Positions 18,225-25,656 of a DNA stretch of 64,000 nt are shown piece by piece. Within the stretch, counting starts at the first letter, position 1. Every line of letters begins with the position of its first letter. Source of the stretch: Xanthomonas rydalmerensis (GTDB lineage: Bacteria > Pseudomonadota > Gammaproteobacteria > Xanthomonadales > Xanthomonadaceae); NCBI RefSeq assembly GCF_033170385.1, contig NZ_CP126170.1, positions 1,326,001-1,390,000 of the forward strand. The letters are read 5' to 3'. The position numbers and the translations under genes were made by a program. The notes under the pieces were generated by a model. The model did not search any database and was not told the origin of the DNA. It was given only the letters and a program-made list of their open reading frames with translations.

Positions 18225-19727
18225 TTACCGCCGCGCCGCCAGGCGCAACCCGCGCGGGGTCAGTACCCGCTCCAGCAACTCGAACAGGCCCTGCACCAGC
18301 AGCGCCAGCAGCGCGGCCGGCACCGCGCCTTCCAGGATCAGGCCGAGATCGTCCAGGCGGATGCCGGTGAGGATCGGCTGGCCGTAGCCACCGGCGCCGA
18401 TCAGCGCGCCCAGGGTCGCGGTACCGACGTTGATCACCGCCGCGGTCTTGATGCCGGCGAGGATGGTGCGCAGCGCCAGCGGCAGTTCGATCCGCCACAG
18501 CCGGGTGCCCGGCGGCAGGCCGAGCGCGGCGGCGGTCTCGCGCAGTTCGCGGGCGATACCGGTGATGCCGGCATGGGTGTTGCGCACGATTGGCAGCAGG
18601 CTGTACAGGAACAGCGCGGCGATCGCCGGTTTGGCGCCGATGCCGAACAGCGGGATCATGAACACGAACACCGCCAGCGACGGCAGCGTCTGCAGCACGC
18701 CGGTCAGGGCCAGCACCGCCTGGCCGAGCCGTGGCCGGTGTGCCGCCAGAATACCCAGCGGCAGCGCCACCAGCAGGGCCAGGCCCAGCGACAGCCCGAC
18801 CAGCGCAAGGTGCTCGCGGGTGCGTTGCAGCAGCCGCTGCAGGCGTCCGTCCTGGGCCGGCGCGGCGATGCCCAACCAGTGCGCGGCGATGGCGCTTTCG
18901 GCACGCTTGTCGAGCTTGGCCTCGGCGTTGAGGCGCTGCATGGTCGCCGCGTCGATGCGTCCGCCCAGTCCCTGCAGCGCCTGCACGAAGCGCGGCGCGC
19001 GCTGCGCCAGGTCGGCGCGGTACAGGAACACTGCGGCGTAGCGCGGGAAGTAATGCTTGTCGTCCTGCAGCACCAGCAGGTCGTGCGCCGGGATCTCGGC
19101 ATCGGTGCTGTACAGGTCGGTGAGGTCGATCGCGCCGCTGTCGAGCGCGCGGTAGGCGAGGTCGTGGTCCAGGCCGGTGGGGGTCTGCGGCAGGCGGTAG
19201 GCGTCGCGCACGCCGGGCCAGCCGTCGGCACGCGAGACGAATTCGTTGCTCAGCCCGAATTTGAGCGTTGGATGCGCGGCGAGGTCGGACAGGCGTGCGA
19301 TGCCCAGCGCCTGCGCGCGTTGCCGGCGCATGCCGAACGCATAGGTGTTGTCGAAGCCCAGCGGCGCGCTCATCGCCAGGCCGCGCTGCGCCAGCGCGCG
19401 CCGCAGCGCGGCGTCGTCGGCACCCGGCATCTGCAGCAGCTCGGCGGCCAGGGTGCCGGTGTACTCGGCGTAGGCGTCGATCGAGCCCTGCTCCAGCGCA
19501 CGCCAGAGGATGCGGGTGCCGCCGAGTTGGCGCCGGTGCTCGACCTCGACGCCGGCCTGGCGCCCGGCGCCGGCGGCGATCTCGCCCAGCACCACCGCTT
19601 CGGTGAAGTTCTTCGAGCCGACCACCACCTTGGCGTCGGCGGCCGCGGCCGGCGCGCCCAGCAGGTTGGCCAGGCCGCCCAAGGCGACCAGCGCGATCGC
19701 GCGCCAGCGCGCGCCCGGCGACGTCAC
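18225..19727 (-). CDS. Fused substrate-binding protein and permease of an osmoprotectant-type ABC importer
   Basis: A 500-aa fusion. After a signal/anchor segment (about 1-28) comes an OpuAC/OsmF-type binding domain (KVVVGSKNFTEAVVLGE, GGTRILWRALEQGSIDAYAEYTGT, about residues 28-290), then a permease domain with about five helices and the coupling motif ELRETAAALGLPPGTRLWRIELP. Binding protein and channel are therefore one chain, with the binding part N-terminal. The GTG at 19727 overlaps the ATPase stop by four bases. Together they form a minimal two-gene importer, probably for glycine betaine, choline or a related quaternary amine. The ligand is not established by the sequence. Confidence 0.85.
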   Translation of the reverse strand: MTSPGARWRAIALVALGGLANLLGAPAAAADAKVVVGSKNFTEAVVLGEIAAGAGRQAGVEVEHRRQLGGTRILWRALEQGSIDAYAEYTGTLAAELLQMPGADDAALRRALAQRGLAMSAPLGFDNTYAFGMRRQRAQALGIARLSDLAAHPTLKFGLSNEFVSRADGWPGVRDAYRLPQTPTGLDHDLAYRALDSGAIDLTDLYSTDAEIPAHDLLVLQDDKHYFPRYAAVFLYRADLAQRAPRFVQALQGLGGRIDAATMQRLNAEAKLDKRAESAIAAHWLGIAAPAQDGRLQRLLQRTREHLALVGLSLGLALLVALPLGILAAHRPRLGQAVLALTGVLQTLPSLAVFVFMIPLFGIGAKPAIAALFLYSLLPIVRNTHAGITGIARELRETAAALGLPPGTRLWRIELPLALRTILAGIKTAAVINVGTATLGALIGAGGYGQPILTGIRLDDLGLILEGAVPAALLALLVQGLFELLERVLTPRGLRLAARR

Positions 19728-20461
19728 CGCGCATCCTCCAGGGTGCGCTGCGCCTGCAGGAACTGGCCGACGAACGGATCGGCCGGCGTCTCCAGCAAGG
19801 TGCGTGCGCTGCCTTCCTGCACCACGCGGCCGCCGCGCATCAGCACCAGGGTATCGCCCAGGTAGGCGGCCTCGGCGACGTCGTGGGTCACCAGCACCAC
19901 GGTCTTGCCGAGCAGCGCGAACAGCTCGCGCATCTGCGTCTGCAGCTCGTGGCGCACGATCGGGTCGAGCGCGCCCAGCGGTTCGTCCAGCAGCAGCACC
20001 GGCGGGTCCAGCAACAGCGCGCGGATCAGCCCAACGCGCTGGCGCTGGCCGCCGGACAGCTCGGCCGGGTAACGCGCCAGCAGCGCTTCCGGCAGGCGGC
20101 ACAATTCGGCCAGCTCGTGCAGGCGCGCCTCGATGCGCGGCCGTGCCCAGCCCAGCGTGCGCGCCAGCAAGGCGGCGTTGTCGCGCGCGCTCAGGTGCGG
20201 GAACAGGCCGCCTTCCTGGATCACGTAGCCGATGCGCCGGCGCTGCGCCAGCAGAGTGGCGCGGCGCAGCGGTTCGCCCTGGAAGCGCACTTCGCCGGCG
20301 TCCGGCCATTCCAGCCCCAGCAGCAGGCGCAGCACGCTGGACTTGCCGGCGCCGCTGGGGCCGATCAACGCGGTGGTGCGGCCCGGGGCGATGCGCAGAT
20401 CGACCCGGTCCAGTGCCAGCGTGTCGCCGTAGCGGCGGGTGACCCGATGCAGTTCGAACAT
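19724..20461 (-). CDS. ABC transporter ATP-binding protein, osmoprotectant type
   Basis: The motor subunit for the fused permease that follows it. Of 245 residues, Walker A is GPSGAGKS, the signature is LSGGQRQRVGLIRALL, Walker B is VLLLDEPLGALD, and the H-loop is VLVTHDVAEA, all intact. It lacks the C-terminal CBS domains that sense ionic strength in OpuA-type importers, so regulation by that route is unlikely. The ATG at 20461 gives MFELHRVTRRYG; an upstream ATG at 20491 would add ten residues. First gene of the two-gene operon. Confidence 0.9.
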   Translation of the reverse strand: MFELHRVTRRYGDTLALDRVDLRIAPGRTTALIGPSGAGKSSVLRLLLGLEWPDAGEVRFQGEPLRRATLLAQRRRIGYVIQEGGLFPHLSARDNAALLARTLGWARPRIEARLHELAELCRLPEALLARYPAELSGGQRQRVGLIRALLLDPPVLLLDEPLGALDPIVRHELQTQMRELFALLGKTVVLVTHDVAEAAYLGDTLVLMRGGRVVQEGSARTLLETPADPFVGQFLQAQRTLEDAR

Positions 20462-20516
20462 CGCCGCAGCATAGCCGCAGGCGGCGACCACGCCGCGCGA
20501 AGACGCCGCCGCGGCC

Positions 20517-21467
20517 TCAGCGGGCGGCGCCGGTCAGCAGGTCCAATGTCGGTTTCGGCCGGCTCAGGTCGTACATCAGGCCGAAATGGGCTTCCGCGCC
20601 CTGCTGGTCCGGCTGGTCGAGCAATTCGTAGAGATTGACCTCGGCGACCACGTCGGCGTAATCGCTGCGCAGTGTCTGCAGGAGGTCCGCCACGCTGTCG
20701 TAGCAGGCGCCGTCGCCGGGATGGCCGCCATCGGTGTTGCCGGTGTACACCTCGGCGCAGTTGAGCTCGTTGACGTACACCTTGGTGCCGTACTTCTGCG
20801 CGGCGGCGCGCAGTTGTCCGAGATACAGATCCATCCAGTAGCCGCGCTCCCCGTGGAAGGCGTAGTAGTGGAAGCTGATGCGGTCGAAGTCGAAGCCGGC
20901 CGCCTTGGCCTGGTCCAGGAACCACAGCGAGCCGTTGCGGTCGCCGGGGCAGCGCGCGTTGGCCGAACGGTCGTCGCTGTTGCAGGCGGTGATGTTGATG
21001 GTGAACTGCAGGCCGGCGCCGAGTTCGTCGGATGCCTGCTTCATGCCGCGGTACATCGTGGTCATCGCCGCGATCCGCGCCGGGGCGGCGGCACGGTCCA
21101 GATCCTGCTCGTTGCCGATCTCCCAGACCTTGATGTCGTTGGCGTAGCGGCGCGCCAGCGCGTAGCCGATCTCGCGCGACATCGGATACACCATCGGCCG
21201 CAGCGCGATGTTGTACTTGCGCGAGAACTGCACCAACTGGTCGAGCACGGTGAAGTTGCGCGGGTCCACGTCGAACCGGTAGCTGCGCAGGTTGCGCTGG
21301 TCGAGCAGGCGGAACACCGCCTCGCTCTGGCTGAGCGGGTAGGCCTGGCGGCCGTCGTGGCCGTTGACCCCGTACACGATGGCCGGTGCCGCGGCGGCCG
21401 GAAGGGCGGCGGAGGCGAGAACGGCGGCGAACAACCACAGCAGCGGGCGCAGGATGGGCATGGGCAT
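20517..21467 (-). CDS. Secreted glycoside hydrolase-like protein, clan GH-A fold (GH39-like)
   Basis: A 316-aa exported TIM-barrel protein. A signal peptide ends near residue 27 (AALPAAAA). The barrel shows the clan GH-A pattern: Glu120 in WEIGNEQD as probable acid/base after strand 4, and Glu234 in VNELNC as probable nucleophile after strand 7. These arrangements occur in GH39/GH53-like enzymes, including exopolysaccharide-trimming hydrolases. Two close ATGs (21467 and 21461) share GGGA as ribosome site. Leftward and apparently alone. Substrate unknown; a role in remodelling a surface or plant polysaccharide is inference. Confidence 0.75.
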   Translation of the reverse strand: MPMPILRPLLWLFAAVLASAALPAAAAPAIVYGVNGHDGRQAYPLSQSEAVFRLLDQRNLRSYRFDVDPRNFTVLDQLVQFSRKYNIALRPMVYPMSREIGYALARRYANDIKVWEIGNEQDLDRAAAPARIAAMTTMYRGMKQASDELGAGLQFTINITACNSDDRSANARCPGDRNGSLWFLDQAKAAGFDFDRISFHYYAFHGERGYWMDLYLGQLRAAAQKYGTKVYVNELNCAEVYTGNTDGGHPGDGACYDSVADLLQTLRSDYADVVAEVNLYELLDQPDQQGAEAHFGLMYDLSRPKPTLDLLTGAAR

Positions 21468-21791
21468 GGGTCCCAGCGGATCGGCACGGAGGAGGCGTGG
21501 AGGCAGCCTAGCAAGCGCGGCCGGCGGCGTCGGCACCAATTCCCGGGACTGCGGTGCGGGTCGCACTCCGCAGTGCCTGGTCTGGAAGCGCGCGCACACG
21601 GCTGTGCGCCCTGTGGCCAGGGCAGCCCTGCTGCGTAGGCACCGGCCTCTGTGCGCCCTGGCGCGTCGCCACAGTCTTCCGCGGCGGCCGAACACACGCG
21701 CCGACCAGTCGGCAGAGGTCCAATCGGCAGCCCTCAAACGCGACAGGGGCCTTGCGGCCCCTGTCGGTGTGCGTGTTGCCGGCGCGGTGGA
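21468..21791. other. Gap between bamD and the glycosidase gene
   Basis: This 324-bp stretch carries the hairpin at 21742-21765 near the bamD end. The rest should hold the promoter of the leftward glycosidase gene, but no convincing box was seen, and no RNA gene or coding sequence. Confidence 0.4.
21742..21765 (-). terminator. Probable terminator hairpin after bamD
   Basis: A perfect 10-bp stem, GACAGGGGCC / GGCCCCTGTC, with a four-base loop 27 bp downstream of the bamD stop. On the bamD strand it is followed by GCGTTTGAG, only a weak T tract, so termination may be partial. Confidence 0.7.
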
Positions 21792-22667
21792 TCAGCGCTG
21801 CATCTGCGAGTTGGACTGTCCGGTGGCGGCGGACTTCTCGCCAGCGAACGGGTTGAGCTTGCGGATCATCCACGGGTACTTCGGCCAGTTGCCGGTCAGC
21901 CACGGATGCTGCGGGTCGTTGAGCTCGAGCACGCGGCGCGCGTCGGCGGCCAGGGTCTTGTTGCCTAGGTGGGTGTAGGCATCGGCCAGCACCGCCACTG
22001 CGTCGTACTGGTACGCGCTCTGCGGGTAGGTCTCCAGCAGGTAGGTGGCGCGCGAGGCGGCCGACACCCAGGCGTCGCGGCGCAGGTAGTACAGCGCGTT
22101 GTCCAGCTCGTGCTGGGCGAACACGTTGCGCAGGGCGATCATGCGCTCGCGCGCATCGGCGGCGTAGCGGCTGTTCGGGTAGCGCTCGGCGACGGTGTTG
22201 AAGTCGGCATAGGCCTGCTGCGGGGTGGACAGGTCGCGGCGGCTGGCATCCAGCGACCACACCCGGCGCAGGAACACCGTGTCGCGGTTGGAGTTGGACA
22301 ACCCGCGCAGGTAGTACATGTAGGCGATGTTGCGCTGTGTCGGGTAGGTGCGGATGAAGCGGTCGATGGTGGACACCGCGTCGTCGTGCTTGCCGGCCTT
22401 GTACTGGGCGTAGGCGCTCTCGATCATCGCCTGCTCGGTGTAGTTGCCGTACGGGTACTGCGCGATCAGCCGCTTGAAGCTGCTCTCGGCGCCGGCCCAG
22501 TTGCCGCTCTCCATCTGCGCATGCGCCTTCTGGTAGAGCTGCTCCACCGGCATCCCCTCTTCGGGGTTCTTCTTCTGACGGTGGCAACCCGTCGCCACGA
22601 CCAGCGTGACCAGCAGCAGGGCGATGAAACGGACGTGCGCGGACAGCGGGACGGAGCGTCGGATCAT
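21792..22667 (-). CDS. bamD: Outer-membrane assembly lipoprotein BamD
   Basis: An essential lipoprotein partner of BamA that recognises and delivers beta-barrel precursors at the outer membrane. The signal peptide ends in a lipobox (VVATGC, lipid on Cys28), and the mature part is a run of TPR-like helices from about residue 40 to 245 (EQLYQKAHAQMESGNWAGA). Length of 291 aa is slightly longer than E. coli because of a C-terminal extension. Divergent from rluD across 116 bp, the standard gammaproteobacterial arrangement. Followed by a hairpin terminator. Confidence 0.95.
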   Translation of the reverse strand: MIRRSVPLSAHVRFIALLLVTLVVATGCHRQKKNPEEGMPVEQLYQKAHAQMESGNWAGAESSFKRLIAQYPYGNYTEQAMIESAYAQYKAGKHDDAVSTIDRFIRTYPTQRNIAYMYYLRGLSNSNRDTVFLRRVWSLDASRRDLSTPQQAYADFNTVAERYPNSRYAADARERMIALRNVFAQHELDNALYYLRRDAWVSAASRATYLLETYPQSAYQYDAVAVLADAYTHLGNKTLAADARRVLELNDPQHPWLTGNWPKYPWMIRKLNPFAGEKSAATGQSNSQMQR

Positions 22668-22783
22668 GGGTTCGGGCGCGGCAGGGCAGGAATACGAAGG
22701 GGCGATGATAGCCTAGTGGCCTGTCCTGCGACTGACTATGGCCGCCGCGACCCCCTTTTTCCGACCCAAGCCGTGCCTCTGCC

Positions 22784-23791
22784 ATGCCCCATACCCCCCC
22801 GGATCTCCCCGAGGACGCCGTCAGCGACGGCCCGCGCCAGGCGCGCGTCCCCGATCATGCCGCCGGCCGCCGCTTCGACGCGGTGCTGGCCGAACTGTTC
22901 CCCGAGTACTCGCGGTCGCGCCTGGCCGAGTGGATCAAATCCGGCGACGCCCTGCTCGACGGCGCCCCGGCGCGGCCGCGCGATGCGCTGCGCGGCGGCG
23001 AGATCGCCAGCCTGCACGCGGTGCTGGACACCCAGACCCACGCCCTGCCCGAGGACATCCCGCTGGAGGTGCTGTACGAGGACGACCAGGTCATCGTGCT
23101 GAACAAGCCGGCCGGGCTGGTGGTGCATCCGGGCGCCGGCAACCCCAGCGGCACCCTGGTCAACGCCTTGCTGTACCGCGATCCGGGGCTGTCGGCGCTG
23201 CCGCGCGCCGGCATCGTGCACCGCCTGGACAAGGACACCAGCGGCGCCATGGTGGTGGCGCGGACCCTGCAGGCGCACACCTCGCTGGTGGCGCAGCTGT
23301 CCGCACGCGATGTGCACCGGCAATACCTGGCGGTGGTGGTCGGGGCGCTGGTCTCCGGCGGCACCGCCAACGCGCCGATCGACCGCCATCCGCGCGACCG
23401 CCTGCGCATGGCGGTGCGCGAGGACGGCCGCGACGCGGTCACCCACTACCGGCTGCGCGAGCGCTTCCGTGCCCACACGGCCCTGGAATGCCGCCTGGAG
23501 ACCGGCCGTACCCACCAGATCCGCGTGCACATGGCGCACCTGAAGCACCCCATCGTCGGCGACCCGCTGTACGGCGGCCCGTTGAAGCTGCCCAAGGGCG
23601 CCAGCGAGGAGCTGATCGGCGAGCTGCGCGGCTTCAAGCGCCAGGCACTGCATGCCGAGACCCTGGAGTTCAAGCATCCGTCGAGCGGCGAGCCGGTGCG
23701 CGCCACCGCGGCGGTGCCGGCCGACCTGCAGCAGTTGATGGCCTCCTTGCGTGCGGATGCGCAGGCGGCCGCCGAGCGGACGCGGCGCTGA
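22784..23791 (+). CDS. rluD: 23S rRNA pseudouridine(1911/1915/1917) synthase
   Basis: Isomerises three uridines in helix 69 of 23S rRNA, important for ribosome assembly and termination. The 335-aa protein has an N-terminal S4-like RNA-binding domain (about 25-90), then the RluA-family catalytic domain with HRLDKDTSG at 146-154; Asp149 is the nucleophile. [21 protein letters not shown] is the other family hallmark. Its first gene position and divergence from bamD, with pgeF 112 bp behind, is the conserved bamD / rluD-pgeF block and distinguishes it from RluA/RluC. Confidence 0.95.
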   Translation: MPHTPPDLPEDAVSDGPRQARVPDHAAGRRFDAVLAELFPEYSRSRLAEWIKSGDALLDGAPARPRDALRGGEIASLHAVLDTQTHALPEDIPLEVLYEDDQVIVLNKPAGLVVHPGAGNPSGTLVNALLYRDPGLSALPRAGIVHRLDKDTSGAMVVARTLQAHTSLVAQLSARDVHRQYLAVVVGALVSGGTANAPIDRHPRDRLRMAVREDGRDAVTHYRLRERFRAHTALECRLETGRTHQIRVHMAHLKHPIVGDPLYGGPLKLPKGASEELIGELRGFKRQALHAETLEFKHPSSGEPVRATAAVPADLQQLMASLRADAQAAAERTRR

Positions 23792-23903
23792 GCATGGCCA
23801 GGTCGCCCGTCTCCCGTGCCCTGCTGGCCTGCGGTCCGGCCCTGGCAGATGGCCGGCCGGTCCGCGGCGACGCGGCAGCCGCTGCCGGCCGAGCCCGCCG
23901 CCG

Positions 23904-24680
23904 ATGACCGACTTCGCCCTGCACGCCGACTGGCCGGCCCCGCCGCGCGTACGCGCCCTGACCACGCTGCGCCACGGCGCCGGCGCCTCGCGGCCGCCGT
24001 TCGACCATTTCAATCTTGGCAACCGCAGCGCCGCCGACGGCGACGACCCGGCCACGGTGCAGCGCAACCGCGACGAGCTGGCGGATCGGCTGACGCTGCC
24101 GACGCCGCCGCATTGGCTGCGCCAGGTGCACGGCGTGCAGGTGCTGCGCTTCGACGGGCCGCCGCATGGTACCGGCATCGACGCCGAGCCGACCGCCGAT
24201 GCCGCAGTCACCGCCGAAGCGGGCGTGGTGCTGGCGATCCTGACCGCCGACTGCCTGCCGGTGGTGTTCGCCGCGCGCGATGGCAGCGAGGTCGGTGCCG
24301 CGCACGCCGGCTGGCAGGGGCTGGCCGGCGGCGTGCTGGAGGCCACCGTGGCCGCGCTGCGCACGCCGGCTGCACACCTGCAGGCCTGGCTGGGCCCGGC
24401 GGCCGGACCGCAGCATTACGAGATCGGCAGCGAGGTGCGCGAGGCGTTCCTGCGCCACGATCCGGCCGCCGCCGCCGCCGCGTTCGTGGACACCCGGCCC
24501 GGACACTGGCGGGTGGACCTGTACGCGCTGGCGCGGCAGCGCCTGGTCGCGGCCGGCATGGCGCCGGAGCAGATCCACGGCGGCGGCCTGTGCACCATCG
24601 CCGATGCGCAGCGCTTCTACTCCTATCGGCGCGACCGCCGCAGCGGGCGCATGGCGACCCTGGCGTGGATCGCGCCCTGA
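23904..24680 (+). CDS. pgeF: Peptidoglycan editing factor PgeF (laccase-domain protein)
   Basis: A polyphenol-oxidase-fold protein that keeps L-serine out of the L-alanine position of peptidoglycan stems. The 258-aa chain carries the family zinc-site residues: His in WLRQVHGV, Cys in LTADCLPV and His in GAAHAGWQG. The family signature GGGLCT and the YSYRRD end are present. The open frame extends further upstream, but the ATG at 23904 gives the expected start (MTDFALHADWPAP) and length. Third gene of the rluD transcription unit. Older databases label it YfiH or multicopper oxidase. Confidence 0.92.
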   Translation: MTDFALHADWPAPPRVRALTTLRHGAGASRPPFDHFNLGNRSAADGDDPATVQRNRDELADRLTLPTPPHWLRQVHGVQVLRFDGPPHGTGIDAEPTADAAVTAEAGVVLAILTADCLPVVFAARDGSEVGAAHAGWQGLAGGVLEATVAALRTPAAHLQAWLGPAAGPQHYEIGSEVREAFLRHDPAAAAAAFVDTRPGHWRVDLYALARQRLVAAGMAPEQIHGGGLCTIADAQRFYSYRRDRRSGRMATLAWIAP

Positions 24681-25207
24681 CCTCGCCGTTGTTCGCGCAG
24701 CTACTGGGGCCGGCGTTCGCGCAGTTGCCGCCGGTGCTGCGCGCGCTGCACACCCCGTCGTCTCAGTCGCGCTATGTCGGTCAGGCGGTGGTGCAGCGCG
24801 GCCAGCATCCGCTGCTGCCGCTGTGCGCGTGGCTGGTACGGCTGCCGCGCACCGGGCCGGCGACGCCGGTGGAGGTGGTGTTCCGCGCCGATGCGCACGG
24901 CGAGCGCTGGGAGCGCCGCTTCGGCACGCATGCCATGCCCTCGCGGCTGTGGTTGCACCGTGGCCGCCTGCGCGAGCGCCTGGGTGCGGTGGTCTTCGAA
25001 TTCGCCCTGCGGATCGAGGGCGCCGGCATCGAATGGCGCGCGGCGCGGGCCTGGGCCTTCGGCGTGCTGCCGCTGCCACGGCGCTGGCTGGCCGGCGTGC
25101 ACTGCCGCGAAGACCAGCGCGACGGCCGCTATGCGTTCGTGATCGCGGTGACCCTGCCGTGGATCGGGCCGTTCATCCGCTACGAGGGCTGGCTTGCGCC
25201 GGCCTGA
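24665..25207 (+). CDS. DUF4166 domain protein
   Basis: About 180 aa, matching the DUF4166 family by its hydrophobic, arginine-rich body and the conserved pattern F-x-L-x-G-x-F-x2-L-P-x-V near the start (LLGPAFAQLPPVLRALH) and FPFIRYEGW-like end (IGPFIRYEGWL). No signal peptide or clear membrane helix; function unknown. Start assigned at GTG 24665, which overlaps pgeF by 16 bp; no strong ribosome site was seen, so the exact start is uncertain. It overlaps the next gene by 14 bp, so the three are probably translated together. Confidence 0.75.
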   Translation: MDRALTSPLFAQLLGPAFAQLPPVLRALHTPSSQSRYVGQAVVQRGQHPLLPLCAWLVRLPRTGPATPVEVVFRADAHGERWERRFGTHAMPSRLWLHRGRLRERLGAVVFEFALRIEGAGIEWRAARAWAFGVLPLPRRWLAGVHCREDQRDGRYAFVIAVTLPWIGPFIRYEGWLAPA

Positions 25208-25637
25208 GCCGCCGCCGGTCGCGACGCCCACGGCGCCGGAGGACGCGGCCATCGTCGTGTTCGACGGGGTGTGTGCGCTGTGCAGCCGCTGGGTGCGGTT
25301 CCTGCTGCGCCATGACCGCCGCGGTCGTTACCGCTTTGCGGCGATGCAGTCGCCGCGCGGCAGCGCCTTGTTGCGCGAACACGGGCTGGATCCGGCCGAT
25401 CCGCTGTCGTTCCTGCTGCTGACCCGGCATGGCGCATTGACCGATTCGGACGCGGCGATCGCGGTGATTGCCGGGCTCGGTGGGGTGTGGCGCAGCGTCG
25501 CGGTGCTGCGCCTGCTGCCGCGGCGCTGGCGCGACGCCGGCTATCGGGTGCTGGCGCGCAATCGTCATCGCTGGTTCGGCACCACCGCGCAGTGTTTCCT
25601 GCCGGAGCCGGCGCAGCGGTCGCGGTTTCTGGACTGA
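25194..25637 (+). CDS. DCC-family thiol-disulfide oxidoreductase-like protein
   Basis: A 147-aa member of the DUF393/DCC family. The defining DGVCALC motif gives Cys27 and Cys30 as a CxxC redox pair on a thioredoxin-like fold; family members are presumed oxidoreductases with unknown partners. Translation starts at TTG 25194 with GAGGG just upstream and overlaps DUF4166 by 14 bp. The pairing of DUF4166 with DCC in tight overlap implies a shared role, which is inference. Its stop is only 19 bp from the stop of the convergent chemoreceptor gene. Confidence 0.85.
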   Translation: MRRPEPPPVATPTAPEDAAIVVFDGVCALCSRWVRFLLRHDRRGRYRFAAMQSPRGSALLREHGLDPADPLSFLLLTRHGALTDSDAAIAVIAGLGGVWRSVAVLRLLPRRWRDAGYRVLARNRHRWFGTTAQCFLPEPAQRSRFLD

Positions 25638-25656
25638 GCGCGGCGCGCCGCCCGAC

